NCBI GenBank assembly: GCA_030704615.1
Contig: CM060733.1
Coordinates: 75,428,907 to 75,492,906, forward strand
Length of the DNA stretch: 64,000 nt
DNA from: Takakia lepidozioides
Taxonomy: Eukaryota; Streptophyta; Takakiopsida; Takakiales; Takakiaceae
Direction of reading: 5' to 3'
Shown: positions 43,071 through 56,034 of the stretch, piece by piece
Layout: the number at the start of each line of letters is the position of its first letter
Position numbering within the stretch: the first letter of the stretch is position 1
Translations under genes and position numbers: made by a program
Notes under the pieces: model-generated
Told to the model about the DNA's origin: nothing
Databases searched by the model: none
The model's input: the letters and a program-made list of their open reading frames with translations, nothing else

Positions 43071-46000
43071 CTAGAAAGCAACACTTGAATCTTCAAAAGG
43101 CAGGGGCACAGTCTTGATGGCCCGGTATTTACCCACGTTGTTCAAGTGCTCATTCTCCAACCTAAATTCCCCACCATTCAATAACAAATGAATCGTCAAG
43201 GGCAGTGGACAGATTCTCAGCAGCGCAGTTCAACTGGAAGGAAGTATGCTATGCAAGTCAGCATTAACTGCAGATTTTCCATCGGAGTCACTTGTGGTTT
43301 TACCATGCCATCCCTCTCAAATGACTATCAGTTATTCTCCTGCTTGCAGGTAATACCTATATATCAGCTTGTCAATGTACATCTCTCTTGCTCTCTCCTG
43401 TGGATGTAACAAATATTTTCATTTTGTTTCTGTCTGAAACAAAGAGTCTTTTTATCTCTCTTTCTTTCTTTCTCGAGTAGACCTTTGGCTTTTTGTTCAT
43501 TCTCCTATCTCTCTTTGTCTCTACGAGATGCCACTGTCTTTCGGAGACTGCTCCTCCCTTTCTTTCCCTTTCTCAAAAATGCGTGGCAGCCTACCTACAC
43601 GAGGCCTTCACCCTTAGACAATCGATAGAACATTAATTGTGGTTTCTGGATTTGTTCCTCTCTCATGTTTTCTTCCATTTTGTCCCATAAGCTCTACGAG
43701 CTTTCCGCGGACGTTATAAAGCACCATTTCATTTCATTTGACACTTTCATCAGAGCCAGAGAAAGGAAAGCAACAGAAAGACATGAAGAGGAAACCCCAA
43801 AAAGAGTTTCAGGCTAGCACAGCAGCCTAAGGGCGGGAGAAGCAAACCTGTAGAAATTCCATTGACCTCGACGTACCACTTCAAGACAAGCAAAAATGAA
43901 GTCTGTGACACTGGTATCCGACCCCTTAGTAAACTGAAAATGTGTCACTGACTGCAACCATGCAAGCCGCAGTAGAAAATTCAACACCTGCATCATTATC
44001 CCTGGTAAAGACAGTTAGCAGGAGCGGAAAGACCCTTTCAGAAATAAAATCAACACCTGGCCAGCATCTCACCTCCAAGGAAAAGGGATTTTTCCATCCA
44101 CTATTTCTCCATGGAAATATGACATTCCTAAAGCAAATGACACCCAAGACCTTCCGAAAAGGCACTCCAGAACTTCCTCCTACAGTAAGGGAACCATGCA
44201 AGGATTCAATCGACATACAGAGAAGAACACTTGTCATCAGTTTTGTGACTAGAGTGAGAAGCTTTTTACGCCTTGTACACTACTGTACACACTGGGAAAT
44301 TCACCTATAAAATAATTGCCATCTATGTTGTAGGTGAATGCTTTGTGGAATCACCATGGATACAAAGTAAATTGACTTGTAGTCAAGAGTAAGTTGGTCT
44401 CTTAGCCATCGATTCTCTGAGTCACGGCGAAGAAGGCCCCAGTCAATCACCATGTCCCAGTACACTTGATATACTGTTGTAACAGTGGAAACGATAATGA
44501 ACATGGCCAGCCATCCTGCAGTTTGACTGTTGCCATACGCTATCTTCAAGGCCACTGATACCATGGCTGACAAATACTTGGCTGCATTCGCTAAATGTGC
44601 TTTATCGGCCTCATCAAACCAGCGCCTTATACACTGCCCCATGACAGTAATAAGAACTATCAAGACATGGCCCCTTTTGGGGAGGGAGAGACTGAGAGGA
44701 GATAGAAACCTTATAGCGTCTACAGGGGGCCAAGGGTGCTTGGGGCAAAGTAGACCTACGAGAAACCACTCAAAAAAGACCAAGCATTGCCTGAAGATTA
44801 AGAGAGAGAAAGAGATGCACTCATTCTCTGCTACATGCAAACAAAGTGGAGACTCAGGTTGTAGATCCTACGATATATGTGCCAGTTGCGAGATCTCTAC
44901 CTACCAGGGCATGAAGAAGTTGCTGATTCCAGCCCTGCTGCTTTAGCCCTCAATCAAGTAAAATATGTTTGAGAAAGAGAAGATGACAAAGGGAGAAAGA
45001 GAAACTATTTATTAGAATTTGATGCTTATTTCATCAGACTTGCCCCAGCTTGGTAGGGGAAAAAGAGGAGGGAGAAAGAAAGAAAGAAAGAAAGAATTTT
45101 TTAATGCGTCCAAGAGAGAATGAAGGAAAGAAATGAAATAACGTCCACAAGAAGCTCAAAGAGCTTATCAGGAAGAAAGAAACAAGAAGAGAGAGGGGCC
45201 TCAAACAACCCAAAAGCAACTATAGCTCAAGGGATTGTCTAAGAGTCAATGCTTCACGCACAAGCTGCCATTTCCCTCGTAATTGAAGATCTCTCTGAGA
45301 GATTGATTATTCCGGAATAGAGAGTTGAATCTCCCACGGATCTCATAGTATAAAGGGCAGTGACAGAAGAAATGTTCTTCACTTTCAATTTCCATGTAGT
45401 TCCCAACACAAGCCGGGCATAGAGGAATGAAATAAAATGGAACTTTATAACGTCCACAGAAAGCTCAAAGAGCTTATGGCCAAAGAAAACAAGAAACAAG
45501 AAAGAGAACAAAAGACAAAGAGTGAAGCTCAAAGCACCTACTGCTCAAGGGATTGCCTACGGGTCAAAGCTTCGTGCAGAAACCTTATGATGTTAGAAAG
45601 AGAAGGAACCGAATAAACCTGCCAGAATCGGAACCAATAAGGTAATATAGCAATGACATATGTCCAATTCAGGAAGTCCTTGCTAGTGGTGCATGCACTG
45701 CTGTCCTTATTTACGAAGAATCCTCCCAAGTAGTAGCATATTACAAACTCCAGGTTTCTCAGCATTGGCACCTACAGGCCATCGACCCATATAACAGGTC
45801 AGCACAATGAAAAATCAGATCACTAATGAGCACCTTCAAAAATGGTAAGATTGCATGCTCAAATTTCTCTAGAGAAGATTATTGAGGAAATGAGGGTAAG
45901 CAAACCTGGCTTGTCAATTGATCGGCGAGAAAAAAGTCTGCCAATACCACCTGCCATGCCATAGAGTCTTTATATTTTACTTCTTCAGATCTTCAGTACA

Positions 46001-49000
46001 GTGTTGGAAGAATGTGTGCATTCCGATCCCCCCCTGTTGCTCCCCTCCCTCAAGGACCTTGTGTATGGATCACCCTCATGACAATGTCTCGATCTCCCTC
46101 TCACCCTCCCTCTCTACTAGTAGGGACCGTTGAGGTTTGATCAAAGCAGTCTTAGTCAGGTAATTGGATGGAATGAAAATGGGAGAGTTAGCACCTTGTA
46201 CAAGGGTGCACTTATAAGGTGCAGCAAGGTCTTTAGAAGGAAGAAACGGCTGGACCGATAACACACTTTGAAAGGGTTAAAGAGCAGCACTAGGAACGCC
46301 TGCTCCCATCAATATCATCAGTACTTGCAGATCACAGGAGCAATTACTGATGTACCCACAACATATGTAACAAAATTTCATACTTCAAGTTAAAAAGAGA
46401 AGCAGAAAGTTCATGGATAGTATCAAACTGTAACCAGACTGCTAATTAGAACTGCAGGGCAAGATCGTGAAAAGAATGCAACTGCACCATAAAAGAATGT
46501 TGTTAAATGGTTTGCACTGCACAAAGTGGGAAACAGTGAGTCGATATGGAATTTGGCAGCACTTGACATTTGATGTGTTTCATTCCCATTGGTCTTCAAA
46601 AAAGCATATATAGGCGAAGTCCACAAAATTGCTTTAGACTGACTGCAACCAAAGCACTTCCATCTAGAAGGTCTTGCACTGGGAAAGTGACTAGAGGGCA
46701 AAGGGTTGAAACTGACATGACCCGCAACCCACATTGCAATGGACAGGAACTCCAATTGGCAATCACTGGCAGTGCATTGCGCACTTTGTGAGAGAAATCG
46801 TCCATTTGGATTGCTGACTTTGGTACACCCATTGACATGTACTTTTATTCCCAATAAACCACAGAATCATATTACCCTTGCCCAGAAAGGACACCTTACA
46901 ACGAAACACCATGAGGAAGTCCGCCATACTGCTGCCTCATAGACAAAAATTTGAATACAATCATCCACTCCAAGGCCACACGTCCTCTTCCATGGCATCA
47001 AAAGCCAGCCTCTTGTCAAATGTGGCTATGCTAGTTCTTAGATTAGCGCTTAAGACTAGGTGTCAGGAGGACTTACAAGCACCACCGTAAAAGGAATCAG
47101 GTCAACATAAGCAGACGCTTCTGTCTGGAAAAGAGATGAATGCATGCTCAAGTGGATCACCATTGCTCCAACAAGTACTGTGGTCAGACCTGTACAGATC
47201 AGAAGGACTTCTCGCATTCGGAGCTCAGAACCCAGGCTAAACTCAAAAATGAAGGCATAGTTGATGCTTTTGCTTCTCCACATATAGACATTCCATCCAT
47301 ACATATACATGTGGAGCAGTATCAGTGCCAGCATCCTGACCATCCAGAACAGGACAGCTCCCCACTACATAAATTAGGCACGGCGCAACACCTGACATAT
47401 TTCATGTCATTCTATCTTCTCACCCCAATACTAGAGGCTCTGAAAACAGCCCATGGATGAGTAACCTGAGTCTCTGGCTTTGTGCATGTACTTTGGCTGA
47501 ATTTCTACACCAAATGACCACACTCCAGCTATTTACACTTAAGTCTTCCAAATGCAAACCTTCACTTCTCTTTTAACAAACTTCTTACATCCAGCTATGC
47601 TCACCTTCCGATTAGCAGTACATTCTAAGAAAACATAAGACAACCAAAGTGATGTTTTAGGTCTGGAGTTGATTAAATGGAGAGATGAAAAATACAGAGT
47701 AAAACAGAACAGCAAATGAAAGCCCTTTGAAGTTCCGGTATAAAAAATAGCAACACGAGATGCAAGATGATGATAATTACTTAAGAATTGCATCACATGA
47801 GTTCTTTACAGATGAACACCACCATCCAGAAGGAAGGGAAAAAATTGTGCAGTAATATGCAGTGGCGAGGACGGGAAAAGGCCTGTAACATCAAACCGTG
47901 CCTGAAAGTAGGAAAGATGCACTGCAGATAGGTAATTCTTTCAGCATTGTTATAGTCCCCATCTACTTGGAGTATGATGCCAAAAGCAGCCATAAGTGCT
48001 AGTGAACACCCTGTGAACAAACCTGCATGCACCATGGAACCAGAAAGACCTCCTAGTCAGAGGAACACTCCATTTCCTTCTACCACAAAGAAACTCCATA
48101 AATGACATTTTGGTTGCATCAACTGGAGACAGAGAGAGCACTCATACCCAGAAAGTATGTCACAGTGTGGGATGCCTTTCGCTGTGGGGGTTTCAGCGAT
48201 GCCATAGCCTGCCGCCTGTTCTGCTTGGTAAAATGTTCTGTGAATAGTGCTTCGACCTTCTCCATTATTTCCACAGCCTGCCCATGGCAATTCAGCCAGT
48301 GCAAAATGTAATTAAATGCTCAATTCAGGAAAGCTGAACAATTGATGCATCTGCGTGCAAGAGATCACGGCACAGCATCTCTAGTGTATTAGGAACCACA
48401 TTAAGATGACTGAATAAGATAATGGATCAAATTGGGGGAAAAAGGACAGACCAAATATAGTGTTATTTCTTCCAGAGCTGAATTGATCCTGTTGTTCAAC
48501 AAAAGTCCGGACGAGTGACATGCAACCTTCACTAAATGACAAAAGAGGTTACCAATCCCTCAGAAGCTGCCTATGGCTTTGGATCTGTGACTGGAGTACT
48601 CTGGTGCTGCTCACTGGACCATCTCAGACAGGGAGTGCAGGAAACAGATTGTATGGGAGTTCTAGAAAATTGGTACCTATACAATCAAAATTTGCAGTAG
48701 GACAAAGACCACCTTACTTTCTTGGAGGTACCGAAGTATGAATTTTCCACATGAGACATGTAGATGCCAGATGCAGACACTCCAGACACCTGTCCCATAC
48801 GAAGTTTGAGAAAACTAAATAACTTACTGAGCTCGTTGATGGCTTGACCCAAGCTCCCAAACACACCTGGCAGGCATATAATACATGCAAGGAAAGCATG
48901 TGGAAGACTAGCAAGCAGCTCTAACAACCACGTCAGACAGTGAACTTAGGAGCAAGAGTGGAACCACAATACTTTGTAATTCACGATGTGAAGGATTCCA

Positions 49001-50988
49001 TTAGAAACTGTGATGCAGATATGTATGCCAGTGCATGTCACTCCCTCCAACATAAACTCATAAGCTTTGAATGATCTAGATTATGAAACAACTAGATGCC
49101 TACTTGACAAAAAGGTGAACAACCTTGTCATACTTTTTCAAAATCTTGGCAAATGCAACCATATTTAAAGAGCTGCCACAATCCAAGCAAACATTAGTCA
49201 AGCTTCTGCTAACCCTGAGTTGAGAGGTGAAAGGAATCCGTTAAAAATTGTACTACCAAAATCACCTGTCAGAAGCAAATAATTCAACCTCGGTTATGAA
49301 AGAGACAGTGTAGTGCAAGAAAAGGAAACACTTGGAGGGCAAGTTACAGATCACAACAGCACCACAGAAATCTAGTAGGATGAGGATAGACACAGAGACA
49401 GCCTGGAAAAAAACCTGTAACTCCTGAGCAGGCCAAGCCCACGATAAAATTCAACGAATGCAGCCTGCAACATGTTCTCAGCACTCTGGACTTTCTTCCG
49501 GCTCACTACTATATCCTCTTTGCCTCTGTGGTCTGTCGCTGTCCTTTTTGCTTGACGTAATACATCCTCCCATAACATTTGCGAGAGCGCTGAGATTGTG
49601 GCAGCAGGGGTATCACGTGGAATGCTCAACTTCACTTGGGACCCTCTCTTGTTGTTTGCTGTACGCACCTTTTGGGACCTGCTGGTGGAGCTCCTCGTGA
49701 CACTGGTTTCAGGCATCTCTTGCGACCCATCACTGGAGCTTCTGGTGATGCTTGCTGCAGGGAGCTCAGAAAATGAACGTTCTCTGGATAGCACTCCATT
49801 TGGCTCCATTGGGTGTACAGTCTCTTTCTTCAGTAACAAGTCAGGCAAAGAGGTCGCTCCAATGCTTGCTCTTGCAAATGAATTAAGCAGAGCTTGGTTC
49901 TCGTGGAGAAGACCAGACTCCAAACTGTCCAAAGAGTTTCCTGTAACCAAGGAAAGTGTCATGAATCAACCATAAGGGCATAAGTAATAGTAGATGAACA
50001 CTTCCAGTTTTAAAAGGAGAGAATTTGCACATCTGAAAATGTATACTAAGGAATATAATACCCAGGCAAAGGGGATGTGGCCAGGCATTGGTGACCGACA
50101 AACTTACCAACTGAATTATTCTTTAGACCTGTATCAGTTTCAATGCTGGAAAGGTGAGGGTGATCCTGCTTTAGCAATCTCTGTACTTCATTCAGCGCAT
50201 GCATCTGCTTGTCCAGAAGCAGTCCACGCTGCACAAATTCTCCCTCTTTGTTTTTGTAGAACTCATTCACCTTATTGAGCTGGACATCCAACCTTGTAAA
50301 AAAACTTTTGGCATACTCAGATTGAGCAATGGGCCCTAGTAACTCGGTTTCGTAGATGGGTTCATCTCCAGTATTCGACTTCCGGTGATGCACCTGCTCC
50401 AAACCAACCACTAATTGGCCAAAAGCTCAATCTTGAGGCTCCATTTAGTGTTTCCTAATTTATCAATTTGCTGATTTGCTGTATGGCAAGGTAGGGCTGC
50501 AAAATATCAACGATGTCCGATGATTCTTTGATGCCCCAAATAAAAGCTCTAGCCCGGTTCGCCTGGTGTAATAGACAACACCTGATCTTCTCGTAGTTGC
50601 CAGAGCGCAAATTTTGTAATGCAGGCTGAACCCTCTGAGTCGACTTCTTCTCACCAAAAAAGAAGCTGGGATTGGGGGCTACCTGTGAAAGTTTCCATTT
50701 ACAACTTCCTCCACATTGGTCCCTCCCCTCTCCTGTCTGTAAGTTAGAAGAATGATACTAAGGAAGGGGGCTGTGATATGTTACCCGGATGACATCGATC
50801 TGCGACAAAGTGCTCCTTCGACGTACAGCAAATGGGCGAGGGCTTGTCGGATTCAGAGAAGGCTCATTTGCATGGGGCGGATGCAGCTGGATATTTTTCA
50901 AGTCCTTCTTCAGGAGTTTGTAAGAGCAGTACGCCCCTTTCCATTCAGGAACCAACTGTATTTCTAACTGTTTTGAAAACTTCACCAT
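43071..50988 (-). CDS. PHO1-like phosphate exporter (SPX-EXS)
   Basis: Moves inorganic phosphate out of cells or into the xylem. The SPX domain senses inositol pyrophosphates. Exons: 50785-50988, 50632?-50682, 50108-50393, 49415-49940, 49124-49172, 48718-48789, 48148-48277, 47902-48022, 47077-47335, 46195-46299, 45906-45950, 45619-45771, 44355-44633, 43848-43987 and 43071-43161, about 836 residues. All phases close; only the end of exon 2 is uncertain. [161 protein letters not shown]. The end is [20 protein letters not shown]. The middle holds several membrane helices. The intron after exon 8 appears to be GC-AG. Several introns contain LINE pieces, but the coding part is intact. Confidence 0.92.
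43655..43740 (+). mobile_element. LINE-derived fragment in last PHO1 intron
   Basis: Plus-strand ataagctctacgagctttcc then gcggacgttataaagcacca and tttcatttcattt. Its translation [17 protein letters not shown] matches the two minus-strand pieces at about 45125-45190 and 45420-45480. Confidence 0.6.
45125..45195 (-). mobile_element. LINE-derived fragment in PHO1 intron
   Basis: Minus strand reads gataagctctttgagcttct then tgtggacgtta and tttcatttctttc. It translates as [13 protein letters not shown], the same segment as at 43685-43735 and 45430-45480. Confidence 0.55.
45280..45485 (-). mobile_element. LINE zinc-finger fragment in PHO1 intron
   Basis: Minus-strand frame open for about 55 codons: [20 protein letters not shown] then [21 protein letters not shown] Cys-x2-Cys..His..Cys zinc-finger of the kind found at the end of LINE ORF2 is visible. 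The upstream block [15 protein letters not shown] is in another frame. It lies in the intron between exons 12 and 13 of the PHO1-like gene. Related sequence, LTRRQSLEQ, adjoins exon 12 at about 45540-45570, so two nested or tandem copies are likely. Confidence 0.65.
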
Positions 50989-53900
50989 CACGTTGTCCGC
51001 CCCGCCTTTGTTATGCGAATTTCAAATACAGGCCGTTAAACAGCTGAATGAGGACTGTCGCCTGTGTGGTGCGTGATCCCACACCGAGTCCATCAACAGG
51101 TTATTTTTACTCCACAGATTGACGGGTTCGTGCACCGTACTTGGAAGGGACACTCCTTTGCTCTGCTGTACATGAAGAACGGTTCAAATCACCATGGGTA
51201 CTAGTTCCATTTTTGTGGCTGGGCTGTGACGAACTTTCTCGAACACTTTCCGAATTCAGAGCCCATTTCAGTGATGAGTGCAGACGTAAGTAAATCTTCC
51301 AGAATGACTCGTAAGTCCCCAATGGTGACACTAATCTGCCTCCGGCGCCCCCCAGGAACTACACACGGAATTTCCAAACTACGACACAGGCAGAAAGTAT
51401 GAAGAATAAAGGAAATCTTCGAAGATCGTCATGATGAACAGCTTGAATACGAGCACCATCCACAAACATTTTGAGACAGCATCCCAGGCACTAACACGAA
51501 CGAAAAGAAGAGACAAACACTCCCATCCTCCTCGGGAATTAGTTGTAACAAGCACACATCACTTCTTGTCTCTAGTTCGGGCGCATCAAGCCACACGAAT
51601 GTAACCCAATGTCATCCGGACGTGGGATATGCAATCCGAGGGACAATTCATGGAAGTTTATGGATGGGTGCACTGCTGGAGGGACCCATTCATCAATGTG
51701 TGACCTAAAGGGTTGCTGAAATTATCTTGCGGTTGTGATCTTGAGAGTAATTGAAGAAACCGCGCTATGGCTGCACTCGCCTATGGGCCTTGCAGGTTGT
51801 TGCCTGCGCGCTTTCGCCTCTCCTCAATCTCTTCCTCCACCAGACGTGCAAGGCTCTGCACCTGTTTATCATCAGACAGAAAGGTGGAACCCCCAAATGT
51901 GGCACAGCTGTGTGAGAAAGCCCGGCTTACCCTAACTCCCAAGGAGGTACAAACCATAGCAGTGTTCTTGATTCCTCTAAGTCTTCCCAAATTCAGCAAA
52001 TGCTTCTCCATATGGTCCAAAAAAGCTGTCTCTTAGGCTATGATAGGTCCAACGCTTGGTCTTTGAGTTTGTGATGAGTGAGGCTGGGGAGGGTGGTTCT
52101 GGATATGAGAAATTCTAATTGATTGCATTCTCTGTTGTTTGAGAAGGTTGAGGAATTCGGACTCCAAATTGGACGCATTGTGGATTGGTATGTCCTGAAC
52201 GCATTGAACTGCAAGCCTCCGTATCTCACCCGGTTTGCCCATCCGCCAGGCGTTCTGGCGATTCCAATAAGTTACGTCGATGAATAGGACTTTCTAAATA
52301 ATTCGTCATACTGGAGTAAAGCTGTAACTGTCGGTTTTCTATGTGGACAGGTTTGCACAGCTGCAAGACGTTGATCTGGAGAACATATCACCAGCTATCC
52401 GTGTTGGTACTGCATTTCCCACCCTTTTTACAAGCATTGTGCGCACAAGGCCCCTTACCACTATTTTGATTGCACTGGTCTAACGTTTTGAAACGAAGAT
52501 TGGCAACCCTGAAATTTGAGGCCACTGAAGCCTTTGGCCGGACATGTGAAATTATCAGGGGATGTCGATGGCACGACCACACTGAGAGCAGATGTGCCGA
52601 GGACCTTTCCAGACAGGTGGGTCTTCTCTTTTGCAATTTACTGAACTACTGTTTTGGCATCTGTATCTGCGAACCGGAGATCAGTGAGAGGTTGTAACAA
52701 AAAGAATGTGGGCCCTTATCAACGCTGAACAATTATGCAAGCCTTTGCCGGCTTCACCTCACCCATTGCAGAAGCATCAATGCAGTTACTTGCAGGTATT
52801 TAGTTCTCAAAATGTCCAATACCAGCATTGTAAACAATCTCCTGTTAATGCAGGGAGGCAATGCTCGGAGGTGCACCAGAGCTTGAGGGACCTTATATAA
52901 AGGTGCCCAAGATCCTCAAAGAAAATCAGGAATGATGTATGAATGAGCCTTGTGGCTCTTCTTCATACCTCCAAAGGAAGACCGGCAGGAAGGCTCAATT
53001 TGGCTTCATCTTTCTTTTGGCCTGATTGAATGTCTTTGGCTAAGGAGACAGGATTTTGATACCTATTAATGTTCCCAGATGACTAGGTTTGTTGTGAAGA
53101 AAGAGGGGTTACTGCCTCTCACTTTCTGCGATGGTGCAGCCATGAGATTCACCCATGCTGAAATGAAACACCGGGGATCAAAAATTACTTGTTCAACAAT
53201 TCTTCTTGCTCAATTGTTAAGGCTTTCATGCCAATCATAGCAGCACAACCAGAATACTTTTGCTATTGCTCGGTGGGTGTATCATTCCATAGGGTGGTTT
53301 TGCCTTCCATGGACCTCATATACACCCAAAAACTCCTGGTAAGACAGCACACAGTTCTTGCATTGTTGGCATCACCTCATATCAAAGTGTGCAGACATCC
53401 CTGGTACCTTCTCTCTTTGTCACATAGGTGTACCACCAGTTGTACCCTCTTCCATTTTTTTAATGCAACATTCTCTTTAAGGTCAGTATGTGAATAAGTT
53501 CAGCTGTGAATAGATTGCAATCTTGGCACAAATTTTGGATGCTCCTTGTCTTGCACTCCTGCTCACAGCACTGATTGTCCTTGAACATCACAACCTGTGG
53601 CAGAGAGGTGGAGATGGCCACCCACTTACCTCCCTGATACTGCACCTCATCACGTCCGTCAGACAAAACATAATATTCACTAGTCGTATGGAAGCAAACA
53701 ACAGCAGTGTCCTTGGTGACCCTTCCTTCGGCGTCTGTGGGTTTACTTAAGCATTATCAATGCACAGGAAATCCATCTACACAGTACAACTCTAAATATT
53801 AGTGGTTCCTTTGCTTCTGAGCTAGGATGAGTAACTTGTACAAATAAGGAGCAGGAGCCTGGTGAAACCCATACTAGATTCTTGACCATAAAACACATGC

Positions 53901-54263
53901 ATTTCCCATTGGCTGTGTGACATCAAGATCTACTGCAAATGCTGCAGCTTAGTTCTAAATTTAGAAAAACATGAGACAGTACAGGAAAGTAAAGCCATTT
54001 TGGTAACTGTTCAATTGTGAGAGTAGCAGTCAACAACAACAGAAATAGACTGGCAAATGCTTCTACCTCTCAGTTGAATTTCTGAAACAATGATGGGATA
54101 TATTACAAGGAATTGCCATGCTTTTAGTGACTGTTCTCTAATGCCCATCCACCATAGAATCAATCTACACCAAGCCTTCAAGCCTTCAGTGTGCCTGACT
54201 GTGGCCAAAGGTTTGACCATAGGATGATAAGATCAATAATATACAATTGATAAGAAAATAAGG
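50989..54263. other. Intergenic region between PHO1-like and REV3 genes
   Basis: Upstream region of PHO1 and 3' flank of REV3, both on the minus strand. One coding-like stretch (51781-52242) is listed separately. The remaining ORFs, including 53189-53497 on the plus strand, show no known domain. Confidence 0.4.
51781..52242 (-). pseudogene. Unrecognised coding-like stretch with one in-frame stop
   Basis: One minus-strand frame runs from ATG 52242 to 51781 with a single TAA at about 52033. The first part (69 codons) has MGKPGEIRRLAVQCVQDIPI and NLESEFLNLLKQQRMQSIRI. The second (about 83 codons) has LDHMEKHLLNLGRLRG and ends SLARLVEEEIEERRKRAG, a charged helix. The continuity of frame and helix-like composition on both sides of the stop suggest one former or alternatively spliced gene. 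The family is not recognised. No intron of workable size bounded by GT-AG removes the stop cleanly. Confidence 0.35.
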
Positions 54264-55987
54264 CTAAAACAACTCTAGGCATGGTGGGCAGTAATTAAAA
54301 TCGGATGCTATCGCTAAAGAAGCTTGCAGTTCTTTCTGGACTTTGCGGCGCTCAAAGAAAATGGGACAATCAAGAGAAGTACAAGAAATCCTCCCATCAG
54401 CTCCTCCATTTGACCCACCACAATGTTGGCATAGCTGCAATAAACAAGGAATCCAACAAGTTGAGCCTGGTGAGTAGAAGTGACATACTACAATTAGCTT
54501 AAAACTGTATACATGTGGCAATCAACAAAACATTCAACTGCAAAGTACTTACGGTCACAAGATGCTTGAACTCCTTTTCTAGTTGAGCTGTTCGTGCGGC
54601 AACAATAGCAGCCATGGCTTGGGGATTGCCAGAACAGCTAGTGCAAATAAGTTGGGACCCAGGCATTATTTCCCCACAAATTGTACAGTGTTGAGAAAGA
54701 TAGTAATGATCAATCGTCCCTTTATGAACAGCTCCTTTGCCAGATTTGCCGAGATCTGACCCAGCTTTTGCAGCACTCTCACTAGCAGCCATTCCTCCAC
54801 CAAATCTCTGTAATGGGAGATTGCCAAAGGAAGAAGAAACACGCTTTGACATCGGTGGCCGGTACACGCGAGGCATTTCAGCATACCATAACTTCAAATC
54901 AGCACCAACAAGGCCAAACACTCTTTGCAAAGCAGGAATGATCTGCTTGGTGATGTAATATGTTTCATGCAGTCTTAAACTTCTCTCCAACATTATGTGT
55001 GGGCTTACAACCATGTCAGACAATCGTGCTCCTGGCTCTCCGTGGACAACCACATATGGCACCCGCTCTCCATAACAGGGTTCTGCCCGGGGATCTACAG
55101 CCATGGCCTTGGAGGCCACAATAGCGGCCGGGGGCAGGACAGATGACCGTGCACTGTATGTGCCGAGGCGCACCTCCTTGGCAAAAATGAAGTCTCGCAG
55201 CGAAATGCGACCACTCAAAATCTTGCTCCACTGCCGCTGCAGATATTGTTTCACCTGTGACATTTTTCCAAAGATTTGACAATGCGGAAGGAATGAATTG
55301 ATAGTTTGTGAAGACATAGACAAAGAGAGATCATCTCTTCAGAAGCCGGGCCACTTTATCATCACACAAAAAAAATTATGTTCATACACTCCCACAGGAT
55401 ACAACTATGTAATATTGAGATTCACTCTAGCTTGTTCAAACATGTAAGACATGAGCAGCAGTGGAACTGTGGAACTTCTTCATTGCCTCACTCCCTAAAT
55501 TATGAAGCTGGAAAGAGAAAGAGCCCAGAGAGATTTTGGGGTACCTGTGAAAGATCTTGCGTCTCAAAGAGAGTCCTGAGTGAACGCTCTAACATCTTGG
55601 CAACAGCAGCACAACTATCACGGCGGACAGTTTCAATACCTTTGGCATCAAAGGTCGGTTTCAGCTGCCCAGGGCTCTCATAGCTATAGCCTACATATCG
55701 CTTTTTCGTAAGCAACACACAGGGGTGATAGACCTTCTCCATTTTCAGTGTCACAGGGTTTGGATTTGATGCTGTAACAGCTGCTGCAATTTCCTGTCCT
55801 ATCTTGAAGGCATCCTCTCTTGTACGTCCCTCCAAAAGGACAAACATACTGCCACAGACAAACCATCCCATCTTGTTCCACAGTTAGGCATGACCCACTC
55901 CTCTCCACAATGCTTGTGAGATTCTATTGTGCATTTCTCTCAGTTCCCATGGACAGAGCCCTCAGGGTTCCCCATGGATATGATAAA

Positions 55988-56034
<47 letters not shown>

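Noticed and set aside
49994-50278. Plus-strand ORF overlapping PHO1 exon 3
   Set aside because: Antisense of the SPX exon; phases and homology support the minus strand.
55992-56030. CT run considered as a CRISPR-like or regulatory repeat
   Set aside because: Simple dinucleotide microsatellite in an intron; no spacer structure.
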